Positions 1 through 11,879 of a stretch of DNA of 64,000 bases are shown here, one piece after another. Source of the stretch: Ephydatia muelleri. Taxonomy: Eukaryota > Porifera > Demospongiae > Spongillida > Spongillidae. The notes beneath the pieces were generated by a model that was not told the origin of the DNA, did not search any database, and saw nothing but the letters and a program-made list of their open reading frames with translations. The DNA is taken from assembly GCA_013339895.1 (NCBI GenBank), contig JABACO010000001.1, positions 32,469,501 to 32,533,500 on the forward strand, given 5' to 3'. A program made the translations under genes and the position numbers. Position 1 is the first letter of the stretch, and each line of letters begins with the position of its first letter.

Positions 1-3000
1 TTCAGGTAGAGGAGACCGGAGCAACCTCGGGCTATGTTCTCCATCACTGTGTCCTAAGAGTGGACATGTGAGTTATGGGATGTGCAGTTTATGCAGATAA
101 TGAGGACATTATGTGCGTGCATGGGTGTGAATACATGCACAACACAGATATGAAGACATTTAGTATGTGGATAAATGTATGTGTGTACATGTATATACAT
201 GCATGTGTGTAAACATATGTGCATGAATCTATTATGCATGTGTGTGTACATGTGTGGGTATGTGTGCATGTGCATGTGATCTCACTGTGAGGTTCTGGCA
301 TTCCGACAAATTAAGATCCTGTAAGTTATGACATTGCCCTGAATAGGAGGAAGAAGGGATGGGGATGAGGAGGAGAGAGAAGGGATGAGGAGGAGAGAGA
401 AGGGATGGGGAGGAGAGAGAAGGGATGGGGAGAAAAGAGAGGGGATGGGGAGGAGAGAGAAGGTTGAGAGGAGAGAGAAGGGATGGGGAGGAGAGAGAAG
501 GGATGGGGAGGAGTGGGAGGATGCAAACATCATCTTAGCATACCTCACAGTGATTCACTTATGAGTCTCTTACAATTAACGCACACTACCCTTGTACTGA
601 GAGCCTGACTACAATGTATGTACCTATATACTTGAGGCTTTCAGGGCTTAGTGCATTGGATGCCCTCAGGTTCAGGTGACCCAGGAGCGGACGATACTTC
701 TGAAAGAGGCTGAGCATGACACGATCTGTCACCCTGCAAAGAAGGGGATGGTGAGAGTGATGGGGTGAGGTGCTGGTGTAGATTTCACCTGTAGCTTAAG
801 GAGTAGAAGTCCACTTTGTTCCAAAGCTGAGGCTCCTCTGTCAGGTCTTTCCAACTCCTGCACACCTGGGCACATCGACACAACGCTAGCACACCGGCAC
901 ACATGAAGATCTGTGAGCAGGGCATTGGAGATGAGACTCCCACAACTACGTGAGCACTGCAATGCAGCAACATCTGTCTCCATGACTACTTACTCACCCT
1001 CATGACTACCCACCCTCACGACTACCCACCCTCATGACTACCCACCCTCATGACTACCCTCCCTCATGACTACCCTCCCTCATGACTACCCACCCTCATG
1101 ACTACCCTCCCTCATGACGACCCACCCTCATGACTACCCACCCTCACGACTACCCACCCTCACGACTACCCACCCTCATGACTACCCACCCTCATGACTA
1201 CCCACCCTCATGACTACCCTCCCTCATGACTACCCACCCTCATGACTACCCTCCCTCATGACGACCCACCCTCATGACTACCCACCCTCACGACTACCCA
1301 CCCTCACGACTACCCACCCTCATGACTACCCACCCTCATGACTACCCACCCTCATGACTACCCACCCTCATGACTACCCACCTTCAAGGCCACTTCCCTG
1401 GGCAGTAGGGACAGGTGGTCCTCCCCTTCAGGCCAGCACCAGTCCTTCCCCTTCTCTCCCTCACTCTTGGACCCGCCATGTTCAAACCACACCCTGGCCC
1501 TCCTCATCTCCCTGTAGTCTTCCACCCAAGAGCCCAACACTGCACGTATGATGTAAGTGTTCAGGACACTGCACAGCTTCCTGCTGGCCTCAGAGCGCTT
1601 CTGGGCTCTGGTGGAGGAGTGGCAGTGATGAGGGGTTAAGGATGAAAGTGGTGGGGCTGATGGGAGTAAAATTGATTGAGGAGGAGGCGGGGGCTAGGAG
1701 GAGGCAGGGGCTGGAAGGAGGCGGGGCTAGGAGGAGGCGGGGCTAGGAGGAGGCAGGGGCTGGAAGGAGCGGGGCTAGGAGGAGGCGGGGCTAGGAGGAG
1801 GCAGGGCTGGAAGGAGGTGGGGCTAGGAGGAGGTAGGGGAAATGCACATGTTCATGGATCCTGGAAGAGGTTGTGACATCAACGGGACCATGACTCGGGA
1901 TTGTCAATACAAAGTTCAGTAGGTGCAGTTTCGTCCATCATTACATAAGGGAACAGTGCATATAACATTTAGCATGTATACAACAGTATATGAAACGCTT
2001 CTACGCTAATTGCATGCACTGTACAACAAGTCACGCTTACCACCATACTGTTGTAGACATGCTAATCAATGCTACATGCACAGCTTTCTTACATAATGCA
2101 TGCAATGAGCAAATAGCGTATAAAAACCCATTTGACCAACTATTGCCACATCCATGTGCCAGTGCTCTGTACATGGGTTTGAGAATGCGTGTGTTTCGTT
2201 GACATATGTGTGCCATGCCCCTAGGTGTGTCCTACATTACACACACACACATACACACCATTACACACACACATACACATACATACACACACATACACGC
2301 CATAACACACACACATACATACACACACATACACACCATAACACACACACATACATACACATACATACATACATACACACACATACACACCATAACACAC
2401 ACCGTAACGCACACACACACATACACACCATTACACACACACATAAACATACATACACACACATACACGCCATAACACACACACATACATACACACACAC
2501 ACACCATAACACACACACACACATACACACCATAACACTGTACACAGCCCATAACCATCCCACGCACTCATACTCTTCACTGACACACCCAGTGTGTGTC
2601 AGATATACCAAACACACACACACATGCAGGTAAGGATATGTGCCACTTGTTGAAGACCTTGGCCATCATGGAGGAGGTGTGGTGGTGGGAGGCAACCTGC
2701 GTCTTCCTCTGAAACTCCTCCCTCTCCGTCCTCTCCATCCCATGGAACACCACCCACGCACTGAGTAGCAGGAAAGGGAGGAGCTAAATCATAAAGCAAA
2801 CTATGGGTGTGTGGCTTCAGCTTACTCCAGACACCATCTGCACAGTTTCTTCTTCCTGAAATGAAGGCTCTCTCGAACATCTCCTCCGTGGGCATGTCCT
2901 CACCTCCCATCAGGTCCGCCATCCACCCCTTCTGGAGCACGTGTCCCTTTGGCTGCAGCGACGAATCGACGAACATGCACCTGCAGCGACCGATTACGTC

Positions 3001-3124
3001 AAGCTGCGCAATGTGTCGCAAGAGCATGCAGCTGATCGACCCACCAGTGTAGATCGGAAGGGTGCTCTTCAATTAGGTACCTCAGTTTTTCGCATACGAA
3101 CCCCCACGGGTCTTGCGGTGTCAT
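1..3124 (-). CDS. FBXL13: FBXL13/DRC6-like F-box leucine-rich-repeat protein (5' part, continues off the left edge)
   Basis: F-box/LRR protein matching FBXL13, known as dynein regulatory complex subunit 6 of motile cilia. I traced exons by eye at 3045-3124 (start Met, then MTPQDPWGFVCEKLRYL), 2826-2980 (contains MPTEEMFERAF), about 2640-2760 (contains MMAKVFNKWH), 1382-1607 (ends SLLPREVALK), 789-910 (rest of the F-box, with ALCRCAQVCRSW), 624-733 (first leucine-rich repeat, HLNLRASNALSPESL), 286-338 (NLQDLNLSECQNLT) and 1-53 (GCSGLLYLN). Phases agree at the junctions 3045/2980, 1382/910, 789/733, 624/338 and 286/53. The F-box is split exactly between LPREVALK and IFMCAG. The joins into and out of the 2640-2760 exon are not resolved. 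The remaining leucine-rich repeats lie outside the window. The first intron is only about 64 bp. Family assignment is strong; FBXL13 rather than a close paralogue is probable, from the N-terminal region before the F-box. Confidence 0.85.
345..513. repeat. Purine-rich ~20-bp tandem repeat in an FBXL13 intron
   Basis: About eight imperfect copies of a unit reading GAGGAGAGAGAAGGGATGG on the plus strand. On the minus, transcribed strand it is a long pyrimidine stretch directly upstream of the acceptor of the 286-338 exon, so it may serve as an extended polypyrimidine tract. Confidence 0.85.
980..1380. repeat. 16-bp minisatellite with higher-order structure
   Basis: About 25 copies of CATGACTACCCACCCT with a few variants (CACGAC, CATGACGAC, CCCTCCCT). 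The variant order repeats with a period of roughly 140-180 bp, which indicates duplication of blocks rather than of single units. It lies in the FBXL13 intron between the two F-box exons and ends right at the donor site at 1381. Confidence 0.9.
1676..1842. repeat. G-rich tandem repeat (GGAGGCGGGGCTAG units)
   Basis: Imperfect copies of GAGGAGGCGGGGCTAGGA and a variant with GGCTGGAAG. It contains many GGGG runs on the plus strand and lies in an FBXL13 intron. It could form G-quadruplexes, which is inference. Confidence 0.8.
2233..2545. repeat. CA/TACA microsatellite
   Basis: About 310 bp of ACACACAC with interspersed ATACAC and a recurrent CACCATAACAC motif, in an FBXL13 intron. The long open frames through it are caused by the short period and are not genes. 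Confidence 0.9.
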
Positions 3125-3391
3125 AGCCGCCAGGCCTGTGAGAAGCGCCTGACAGGGGGTGGGGGAAGGGAAAATCGATCTTGAAGCACCATCTGAGTAC
3201 CATATTGTTAGTAACGGTATGAAATTACCTCCATGACCGTTGGCCATCTTTGTCGCTCTAGGTATACCCGAAGTACAGGATCGTAACCCTCTAGTGACAC
3301 CAAGGCCTGCATCGGTTTGACAGTGTTACTATGACAACTGGTATAATTATCTATTTATCCGCGACTCTCAATGATTTTTTCGTAGCACTCG
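3125..3391. promoter_or_regulatory. Candidate shared bidirectional promoter of FBXL13-like and rabenosyn-5 genes
   Basis: The two divergent start codons (minus at 3124, plus at 3392) are separated by 267 bp, so both 5' UTRs and promoters must overlap or abut here. I see no clear TATA box placed for either gene. If the minus gene starts at an in-frame upstream Met (3247), the gap shrinks to 144 bp. Confidence 0.5.
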
Positions 3392-3834
3392 ATGGCTGAG
3401 TTGGAAGGGTTTTTATGCCCCTATTGTAAGAAAGATCTGAAAGGTATAGCTCAGCTAGAAGAACACTTTAAAGATGAACACGAAGAGAAAAGGTTTACCA
3501 AGTTCAAGAGTAACATTAAAACCATCTTCGACAAGGCCAAACCCAAGATAATGAGAAAGAGAGAGCTGTTCGTGGACGAAGGGGCCACGGCTGCTGTGGC
3601 CTCACTCAGCTTCTTTCGACCCGGCAGCCATTGTGAGCGGCATTGACCCAGCGTTGTGGCCGCCGCAAGAAATAGGTAACTTAGTTCATAAGCCTCGTCG
3701 TCCTGAGCTTCAATATGTGTGCCACGTTGCTACAGGCGCAGTCGTTAGCCACATGCATGAGTTCAGAAGAATTCGTGACTCCAAGCTGGCGCGAGAAGGC
3801 GTCGAATCAAATCGACTTGTCATTCGACTTGAGA

Positions 3835-3889
<55 letters not shown>

Positions 3890-6800
3890 GTGTGTGTGCT
3901 TATGTGTGTGAGTTATGTGTGGGTGTGTGATTACGTGCGTGTGTACGTGTGCTTTGTGTGTACTGTTGTGTGCATGTGTATGCAGTATTTGTGCATGATC
4001 GTGTGTCTGCAATAGTGTGTGTGTGCATGTGTGTGTTTGAGTTTGTTCATGTATGTATGTATGTGTGTATGTATGTATGTATGTATGTATGTGTGTATGT
4101 ATGTATGTATGTATGTATGTATGTATGTATGTATGTATGTATGTATATGTGTGTATGTATGTATGTATGTATGTATGTATGTATGTATGTATGTTTATGT
4201 GTGTGTGTTCTGGGAGTGTGTACATCCACGCATGTGTGCTTGCATTCATCTCTTGCCTCTCAAAATCAGTTGTTCAGGCTCTTAAGCCAGGAGCGTCCTC
4301 GCACCTCCAAAGAACTGAAAGGCAAGGACACCTGGATTGTCGCGCACAGCAGTAAAACTGACAGCTGTGTTTGTTTTGTTCGTAGCGATCGAGAGAGAAC
4401 TGGTGCCATGGAAACCAGATCGCGAGGAGAAGCGGTGCATGAAGTGCGGACGGACTTTTGGTGTGCAGCGAAGGAAGCACCACTGCCGTCTGTGTGGTGA
4501 CATCATCTGCGAGGTGTGCTCCTTGTTCGTGTCACTGAGCGAGATCTGTGAGTGATGTCTGGCCAGACCCTGTGAGTAAGGGAGAGGGGGAGGTGGGAGG
4601 GAGAGAGAGATGGACGAGCAGGAGGGGCGAGAGATGGAGGAAGGGAGGGAAGGAGATGGGAGGGAGGAGGAAGACATGGATGAGAGGGAGGAGCAGTACT
4701 GTAGGGGTTAAATGAGTAAGGGAGGAGGAGGTGAGGGGAATGGAAGAGGGAAGGAGGAAGGTGGAATGATGTGAGGGATGAAGAGGAAGGAGGAGTATGG
4801 GGAGGGTGATGGTCATGTTTCAAAGGACTGATGGGGTCATGTTTCAAAGGACCAGAGCAATGTAGTAAGCAGACTTGATTGTGTGCGGCTTGGATTTAAT
4901 GTCTAGTCCCCAGACCCTCTCCTGATGGACTGTCCAGACTACTCTGCGCTCACACCATCGTATCAGCTCCCGAAGAAGAAGTTCAATCTATTGGAGGAGG
5001 AGGAGCAGGAGGGCATGAGAATGTGTCACTCTTGTAACGACCTCATCTCACGGTATGTGTTCCATGACACCGTAGTAAGGGGTGGTCATGTGACCTTGAA
5101 GTCACATGACACCTTAGTAAGGGGTGGTCATGTGACATTGAAGTCACATGACACCGTAGTAAGGGGTGGTCATGTGACCTTGAAGTCACATGACACCTTA
5201 GTAAGGGGTGGTCATGTGACATTGAAGTCACATGACACCGTAGTAAGGGGTGGTCATGTGACCTTGAAGTCACATGACACCGTAGTAAGGGGTGGTCATG
5301 TGACCTTGAAGTCACATGCTTCTGTCGGGTACAGACGTACCAGTCTGTGTCATCACTTTGCTTTATTATTATTTTTAGTCGACTAAGACGTCTGGCTTCA
5401 GAGGTCAAACCATTAATAGCAGCCTACTATGAGGTACACACCATCTTTGTGTGCTATTAATAGAGCTACATGTACAGTGCACATGTTTTTAAGCCTGTGT
5501 TATGCAGTACATTGGACCACTGGGTCATCACACTTGTGTAGTACACTGGACCACTGGGACATCACACTTGTGTAGTACACTGGACCACTGGGTGTGTAGT
5601 ACATTGAACCACTGGGTCATCACACTTGTGTAGTACACTGGACCACTGGGTCATCACACTTGTGTAGTACACTGGACCACTGGGTCATCATCACACTTGT
5701 GTAGTACACTGGACCACTGGGTCATCACACTTGTGTAGTATACTGGACCACTGGGACATCACACTTGTGTAGTACATTGGACCACTGGGTCATCACACTT
5801 GTGTAGTTCACTGGACCACTGGGACATCACACTTGTGTAGTACACTGGACCACTGGGTCATCACACTTGTGTAGTACACTGGACCACTGGGTCATCATCA
5901 CACTTGTGTAGTACACTGGACCACTGGGTCATCACACTTGTGTAGTACACTGGACCACTGGGTCATCACACTTGTGTAGTACATTGGACCACTGGGTCAT
6001 CACACTTGTGTAGTACACTGGACCACTGGGACATCACACTTGTGTAGTACACTGGACCACTGGGTCATCACACTTGTGTAGTACACTGGACCACTGGGTC
6101 ATCATCACACTTGTGTAGTTCACTGGACCACTGGGTCATCACACTTGTGTAGTACACTGGACCACTGGGTCATCACACTTGTGTAGTACACTGGACCACT
6201 GGGTCATCATCACACTTGTGTAGTACACTGGACCCACTGGGTCATCACACTTGTGTAGTATACTGGACCACTGGGACATCACACGTGTGTAGTACATTGG
6301 ACCACTGGGTCATCACACTTGTGTAGTATACTGGACCACTGGACATCACACTTGTGTAGTACATTGGACCACTGGGTCATCACACTTGTGTAGTTCACTG
6401 GACCACTGGGTCATCACACTTGGGTAGTACACTGGACCACTGGGACATCACACTTGTGTAGTACATTTGACCACTGGATCATCACACTTGTGTGTACATT
6501 GGACCACTGGGTCATCACACTTGTGTAGTACACTGGACCACTGGGTCATCACACGTGTGTAGTACATTGAACCACTGGGACATCACACTTGTGTAGTACA
6601 CTAGACCACTGGGTCATCACACTTGTGTACACTGAACCACTGGGACATCACACTTGTGTAGTACACTGGACCACTGGGTCATCACACTTGTGTATTACAC
6701 TGGACCACTGGGTCATCACACGTGTGTAGTACACTGGACCACTGGGACATCACACGTGTGTAGTACACTGGACCACTGGGTCATCACACTTGTGTAGTAC

Positions 6801-9800
6801 ACTGGACCACTGGGTGTGTAGTACATTGAACCACTGGGTCATCACACTTGTGTAGTACATTTGACCACTGGGTCATCACACTTGTGTAGTACATTGGACC
6901 ACTGGGTCATCACACTTGTGTAGTACATTGGACCACTGGGTCATCACACTTGTGTAGTACACTGGACCACTGGGTCATCACACTTGTGTAGTACATTGGA
7001 CCACTGGGTCATCACACTTGTGTAGTACACTGGACCACTGGGTCATCACACTTGTGTAGTACATTGAACCACTGGGACATCACACTTGTGTAGTACATTG
7101 GACCACTGGGTCATCACACTTGTGTAGTACACTGGACCACTGGGTCATCACACTTGTGTAGTACATTGAACCACTGGGTCATCACACTTGTGTAGTACAC
7201 TGGACCACTGGGTCATCACACTTGTGTAGTACACTGGACCACTGGGTCATCACACGTGTGTAGTACACTGGACCACTGGGACATCACACGTGTGTAGTAC
7301 ACTGGACCACTGGGTCATCACACTTGTGTAGTACACTGGACCACTGGGTCATCACACTTGTGTAGTACACTGGACCACTGGGTCATCACACTTGTGTAGT
7401 ACATTGGACCACTGGGTCATCACACTTGTGTAGTACACTGGACCACTGGGTCATCACACTTGTGTAGTACACTGGACCACTGGGTCATCACACTTGTGTA
7501 GTACACTGGACCACTGGGTCATCACACTTGTGTAGTACATTGGACCACTGGGTCATCATCACACTTGTGTAGTACACTGGACCACTGGGTCATCACACTT
7601 GTGTAGTATACTGGACCACTGGGACATCACACTTGTGTAGTACATTGGACCACTGGGTCATCACACTTGTGTAGTTCACTGGACCACTGGGTCATCACAC
7701 TTGTGTAGTACACTGGACCACTGGGACATCACACTTGTGTAGTACATTTGACCACTGGATCATCACACTTGTGTAGTACATTGGACCACTGGGTCATCAC
7801 ACTTGTGTAGTACACTGGACCACTGGGTCATCACACGTGTGTAGTACACTGGACCACTGGGTCATCACACTTGTGTAGTACACTGGACCACTGGGTCATC
7901 ACACTTGTGTAGTACACTGGACCACTGGGTCATCACACGTGTGTAGTACACTGGACCACTGGGTCATCACACTTGTGTAGTACATTGGACCACTGGGTCA
8001 TCACACTTGTGTAGTACATTGAACCACTGGGTCATCACACTTGTGTAGTACATTGGACCACTGGGTCATCACACTTGTGTAGTACACTGGACCACTGGGT
8101 CATCACACTTGTGTAGTACATTGGACCACTGGGTCATCACACTTGTGTAGTACACTGGACCACTGGGTCATCACACTTGTGTAACACTGAACCACTGGGA
8201 CATCACACTGTGTAGTACACTGGACCACTGGGTCATCACACTTGTGTAGTAACACTGGACCACTGGGTCATCACCGTGTGTAGTACACTGGACCACTGGG
8301 ACATCACACGTGTGTAGTACACTGGACCACTGGGTCCATCACACTTGTGTAGTACCACTGGACCACTGGGTGTGTAGTACATTGAACCACTGGGTCATCA
8401 CACTTGTGTAGTACATTTGACCACTGGGTCATCACACTTGTGTAGTACATTGGACCACTGGGTCATCACACTTGTGTAGTACATTGGACCACTGGGTCAT
8501 CACACTTGTGTAGTACACTGGACCACTGGGTCATCACCTTGTGTAGTACATTGGACCACTGGGTCATCACACTTGTGTAGTACACTGGACCACTGGTCAT
8601 CACACCTTGTGTAGTACATTGAACCACTGGGACATCACACTTGTGTAGTACATTGGACCACTGGGTCATCACACTTGTGTAGTACACTGGACCACTGGGT
8701 CATCACACTTGTGTAGTACATTGAACCACTGGGTCATCACACTTGTGTAGTACACTGGACCAACTGGGTCATCACACTTGTGTAGTACACTGGACCACTG
8801 GGTCATCACACTTGTGTAGTACACTGGACCACTGGGTCATCACACTTGTGTAGTACACTGGGACCACTGGGTCATCACACTTGTGTAGTACACTGGACCA
8901 CTGGGTCATCACACTTGTGTAGTACACTGGACCACTGGGTCATCACACTTGTGTAGTACACTGGACCACTGGGTCATCACACGGTGTAGTACACTGGACC
9001 ACTGGGACATCACACGTGTGTTAGTACACTGGACCACTGGGTCATCACACTTGTGTAGGTACACTGGACCACTGGGTCATCACACTTGTGTAGTACAATG
9101 GACCACTGGGTCATCACACTTGTGTAGTACACTTGGACCACGGGTCATCACATGTGTAGTAACTGGACCACTGGGTCATCACACTTGTGTAGTACATTGG
9201 ACCACTGGGTCATCACACTTGTGTAGTACACTGGACCACTGGGTCATCACACTGTGTAGTACATGTACACTGGACCACTGGGTCATCACACTTGTGTAGT
9301 ACATTTGACCACTGGGTCATCACACTTGTGTAGTACATTTGACCACTGGGTCATCACACTTGTGTAGTACATTGAACCACTGGGTCATCACACGTGTGTA
9401 GTACACTGGACCACTGGGTCATCACACTTGTGTAGTACACTGGACCACTGGGTCATCACACGTGTGTAGTACACTGGACCACTGGGTCATCACACTTGTG
9501 TAGTACACTGGACCACTGGGACATCACACTTGTGTAGTACATTGGACCACTGGGTCATCACACTTGTGTAGTACATTGGACCACTGGGTCATCACACTTG
9601 TGTAGTACATTGGACCACTGGGTCACTGGACACTTGTCCGATGCTGGGGAAATTTGTGCTTGGTTGAATTTGGCCGTCCTTACACAGAAATTGCAACTAA
9701 CCATGGATGAAGCCGATTCCCTGAAGCCCGGGTATTTGGAAGTTGTAGAATCACTAATGTGAGTGCTACACCTGGGTGTGTTTGATGTGTGACAATGGCG

Positions 9801-11109
9801 GGGTTGCGTTGACACCTGCCATTTGGTTGCTATAGGAACGGAGAGTACCTGCACACAGTGCAGGTTGCTCAGAAGAGGCGTGGCACTCTCATCCAGCTCT
9901 ATGAGAGCATCGACTCTGTCAGGTGCGTGCTTGCATCTATTCATATGCTACCATGGCAACTGTAGGTGTAATGCAACTAGGTCATGAATGAATGTTTCAT
10001 TAAATAGATGAAGTTATCGATCACTAACTAGTTTGTTATTTGTGAATCTCTTTGAAGTAGCATCTATCCATGGGTCACAAGTAATATAACTTTGGTAAAA
10101 ACATAATTCCCTAAACTGCCAAATAAATTTTTGCGAACAAATTTTTTAATCATACCACTATGATCGATGTATGGCTGTATGATAATGGGTGGAGTCTTTG
10201 ACCAGCCATCACTCATATACCGTTATGAAGCCAGCTACATGTAGATGTACAACTTTTAGTTACTCTGTATGTAGTTCTGTGGGTAATGAACACATAGTGT
10301 ACATGTAACTGCTTGTTAAATTTCACCTGCCCTCCATTCCTCCTCCATTTCCCCTTTCTTCCTCCCACCTGTCATCCTTCCTTCCCACTCCTTCCCTCCC
10401 TCCCCTCCTACCTTCCTTCCCTCCCCTCCTTCCCATCCTTACTTCCTTCCTTCCCTCCCCTCCTTCCCTCCCACCACTCCTCCCCCTCCCTCCCTCCCCT
10501 CCTTCCCTCCCTCCTCCCCTCCTTCCCTCCCTTCCCTCCTTCCCTCCCCTCACTACATGCAGCAAACAGATCCTGGCGATGGGAACAGCCCCTCCTTCCT
10601 CCCCAGATTCCCCTCCAGTCCCTCCCCTTGAGAACCCCAGGCTGTGCAGGGGAATCCGCATCAGGACCAGCCAGTACCTCCAGGAGAACCTCCTGGGTCT
10701 CCCAGCCCCTCCCACCAGGGAGACCCTTCAAGCCATACGGGCAGCCAAGGAGAAGGAGTCTCAAGAGAGGCAGAGGGAGCTGGAGAGACAGAGGGAGCTC
10801 CTACGTCAGCAGGAGGCAGCGAGGGGGGCAGGTGTGGAACGAACCCCAACAAGGGGGGCGACCAGCAAGTACCAACCGCCCGCGACGGTGGGGAAGGGCG
10901 TGGACAGTGTGGACGGTACTGGGTGGGTAGGGACGGCGGTCAGCAGAGACAGCCTCACCTCGGAGGACCCCTTTGTGGTGCAGCGCGAGCAGCTCCTCTC
11001 CTTCATCCAGCAGGCCAGGCTGGGTGGGAGGCAGGACGAGGTGGAAGCACTGCAGGAGTCCCTCAGGGAGATAGAGCACATCGTGGAGCAGGACAGGCGT
11101 GGGCGCTAG
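3392..11109 (+). CDS. RBSN: Rabenosyn-5 (Rab4/Rab5 effector, FYVE domain), complete
   Basis: FYVE-domain effector of Rab4 and Rab5 that binds PI3P on early endosomes and promotes recycling. Exons read by eye: 3392-3675 (N-terminal C2H2 finger, FLCPYCKKDL), 3736-3836, 4270-4321, 4386-4547 (FYVE signature RRKHHCRLCG), 4914-5052 (last FYVE cysteine pair, MCHSCND), 5379-5433, 9688-9758, 9836-9922 and 10563-11109 (coiled coil plus a C-terminal Rab-binding helical hairpin, GRQDEVEALQESLREIEHI). Phases agree at every junction I could test. The intron after 4321 needs a GC donor. Inside the first exon the frame changes near 3590-3620: either a micro-intron or an indel. At about 490 residues the protein is much shorter than vertebrate rabenosyn-5 (about 780). 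I see one C-terminal Rab-binding repeat and no NPF-rich EHD-binding stretch. The gene is interrupted by several tandem repeats. Confidence 0.92.
3837..4205. repeat. GT and GTAT microsatellites in rabenosyn-5 intron 2
   Basis: A pure (GT)n run starts exactly at the donor site at 3837, followed by degenerate GTGTGT and then about 150 bp of ATGT repeats (4048-4195). Intron 2 of rabenosyn-5 is almost entirely this repeat. Confidence 0.95.
4570..4805. repeat. Purine-rich GGAGG/GAGA tract in rabenosyn-5 intron
   Basis: Low-complexity plus-strand purine sequence (GGGAGGGAGAGAGAG and similar) between the two FYVE exons. No gene is seen in it on either strand. Confidence 0.75.
5064..5317. repeat. 42-bp tandem repeat, six copies in an A-B-A-B-A-A order
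   Basis: The unit begins CATGACACCGTAGTAAGG and contains GGTCATGTGACC. Two variants alternate (ACCGTAG...ACCTTGAAG and ACCTTAG...ACATTGAAG), giving an 84-bp dimer followed by a single-type run. It starts about 11 bp after the donor at 5053. The period is a multiple of three, so both strands stay open, but the protein it would encode is just the repeat. Confidence 0.9.
5505..9632. repeat. 4.1-kb array of a 34-bp minisatellite in rabenosyn-5 intron 6
   Basis: About 120 head-to-tail copies of a 34-bp unit whose core is GTACACTGGACCACTGGG followed by TCATCACACTTGTGTA. Common variants are ACATTGGACC, GGGACATC, TTTGACC and CACGTGTG. Blocks of variants recur (for example 6430-6830 resembles 7730-8300), showing segmental amplification. 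From about 8170 to 9250 there are extra one-base indels that are rare elsewhere, which may be consensus or sequencing error. It fills nearly the whole intron between exons 5379-5433 and 9688-9758. Confidence 0.97.
10325..10555. repeat. CCTCCCTTCC pyrimidine tract before the last rabenosyn-5 exon
   Basis: About 230 bp of CCTTCCCTCCC-type sequence directly upstream of the acceptor AG at 10561-10562. It probably acts as an oversized polypyrimidine tract. The reading frames through it are not genes. Confidence 0.85.
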
Positions 11110-11879
11110 CAGATGATTGGGTCATGTGTACGTCTCTCACAAGAAATCTCTTTTAGTACTCTGGTGGTTTGTTGTGTCTTTAATGCCAATGTGTGATTTG
11201 GAATATATATTTTTAATTTGTTTGTATTGTGTTGATTTGTGTATCATGTCGTTTGATTTGATGATCATTCCTACCTGCTACAGTGGTCAGCCAATCACGC
11301 TGACTGTCCTATGTATTGATACCACTTCTTTGGTAGGCTCACCATTGTATGGTAACAAATGCCGTATTCGGTAGGGGAAGGATCGACCAGCAAATTCATT
11401 TGGAGTGCAGCTGTTGATATGGTCAATTTTAAATACATGTAGATCACGCGAAAGTAGTGTACATTCGATTGATGGCCATATATCATGCGGCCATACAAAT
11501 CAATGAGATTCGCAGAGCGCAATACCGGCCAGTGTAGAGGACATGCAGCTTATCTACAATCTTGAAAGCGGTCCTATTCGTGGAAATTTATATTTCCAGC
11601 TTCTTCAAACTATCGAACACACAGCGCTACAACTTCATCATTCTAAAATTGATTGTCAAATTATGAACCATATCGTCTGAGTATCATTTCGGGGTTAGAG
11701 TTATTTAATTTCTTTCGTTTCGTTAGTTAGTTTATTGTTGTTCTCACGCACGTGGTTGCTCGTGATCATCAAAAGGCCGCGTGAAGAAATGGTGGAAGAT
11801 GGACAAATGGCTCAAAAGAAGAAAGCTACAGGCATTTGTTTGGATACCATAGCGACAATAATGAAAAAGTATTTTCATG
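11110..11879. other. Intergenic stretch after rabenosyn-5
   Basis: 3' flank of rabenosyn-5. I see no canonical AATAAA near the stop, no recognisable protein on either strand and no repeat shared with the rest of the window. Confidence 0.5.

Noticed and set aside
2233-2633. Long Thr/His- and Val/Cys-rich open frames
   Set aside because: They come from the CA microsatellite and have no other coding features.
3048-3072. AGATCGGAAG followed by GCTCTTC-like sequence resembling a sequencing adapter
   Set aside because: It is the complement of a conserved, in-frame FBXL13 exon (EEHPSDLHW) and diverges from the adapter after ten bases.
3710-4249. 179-residue His/Thr/Ile-rich frame and its mirror images
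   Set aside because: Products of the GT and GTAT microsatellites in rabenosyn-5 intron 2.
8949-9299. 116-residue frame in the satellite
   Set aside because: It only arises from the 34-bp repeat where indels happen to keep a frame; other units do not.
5505-9632. CRISPR-like array
   Set aside because: Units are contiguous 34-bp tandem repeats with no unique spacers, inside an intron of an animal gene.
10313-10930. 205-residue Pro/Ser-rich frame overlapping the last rabenosyn-5 exon
   Set aside because: Shadow frame through a pyrimidine tract; the conserved frame is the rabenosyn-5 C-terminus.
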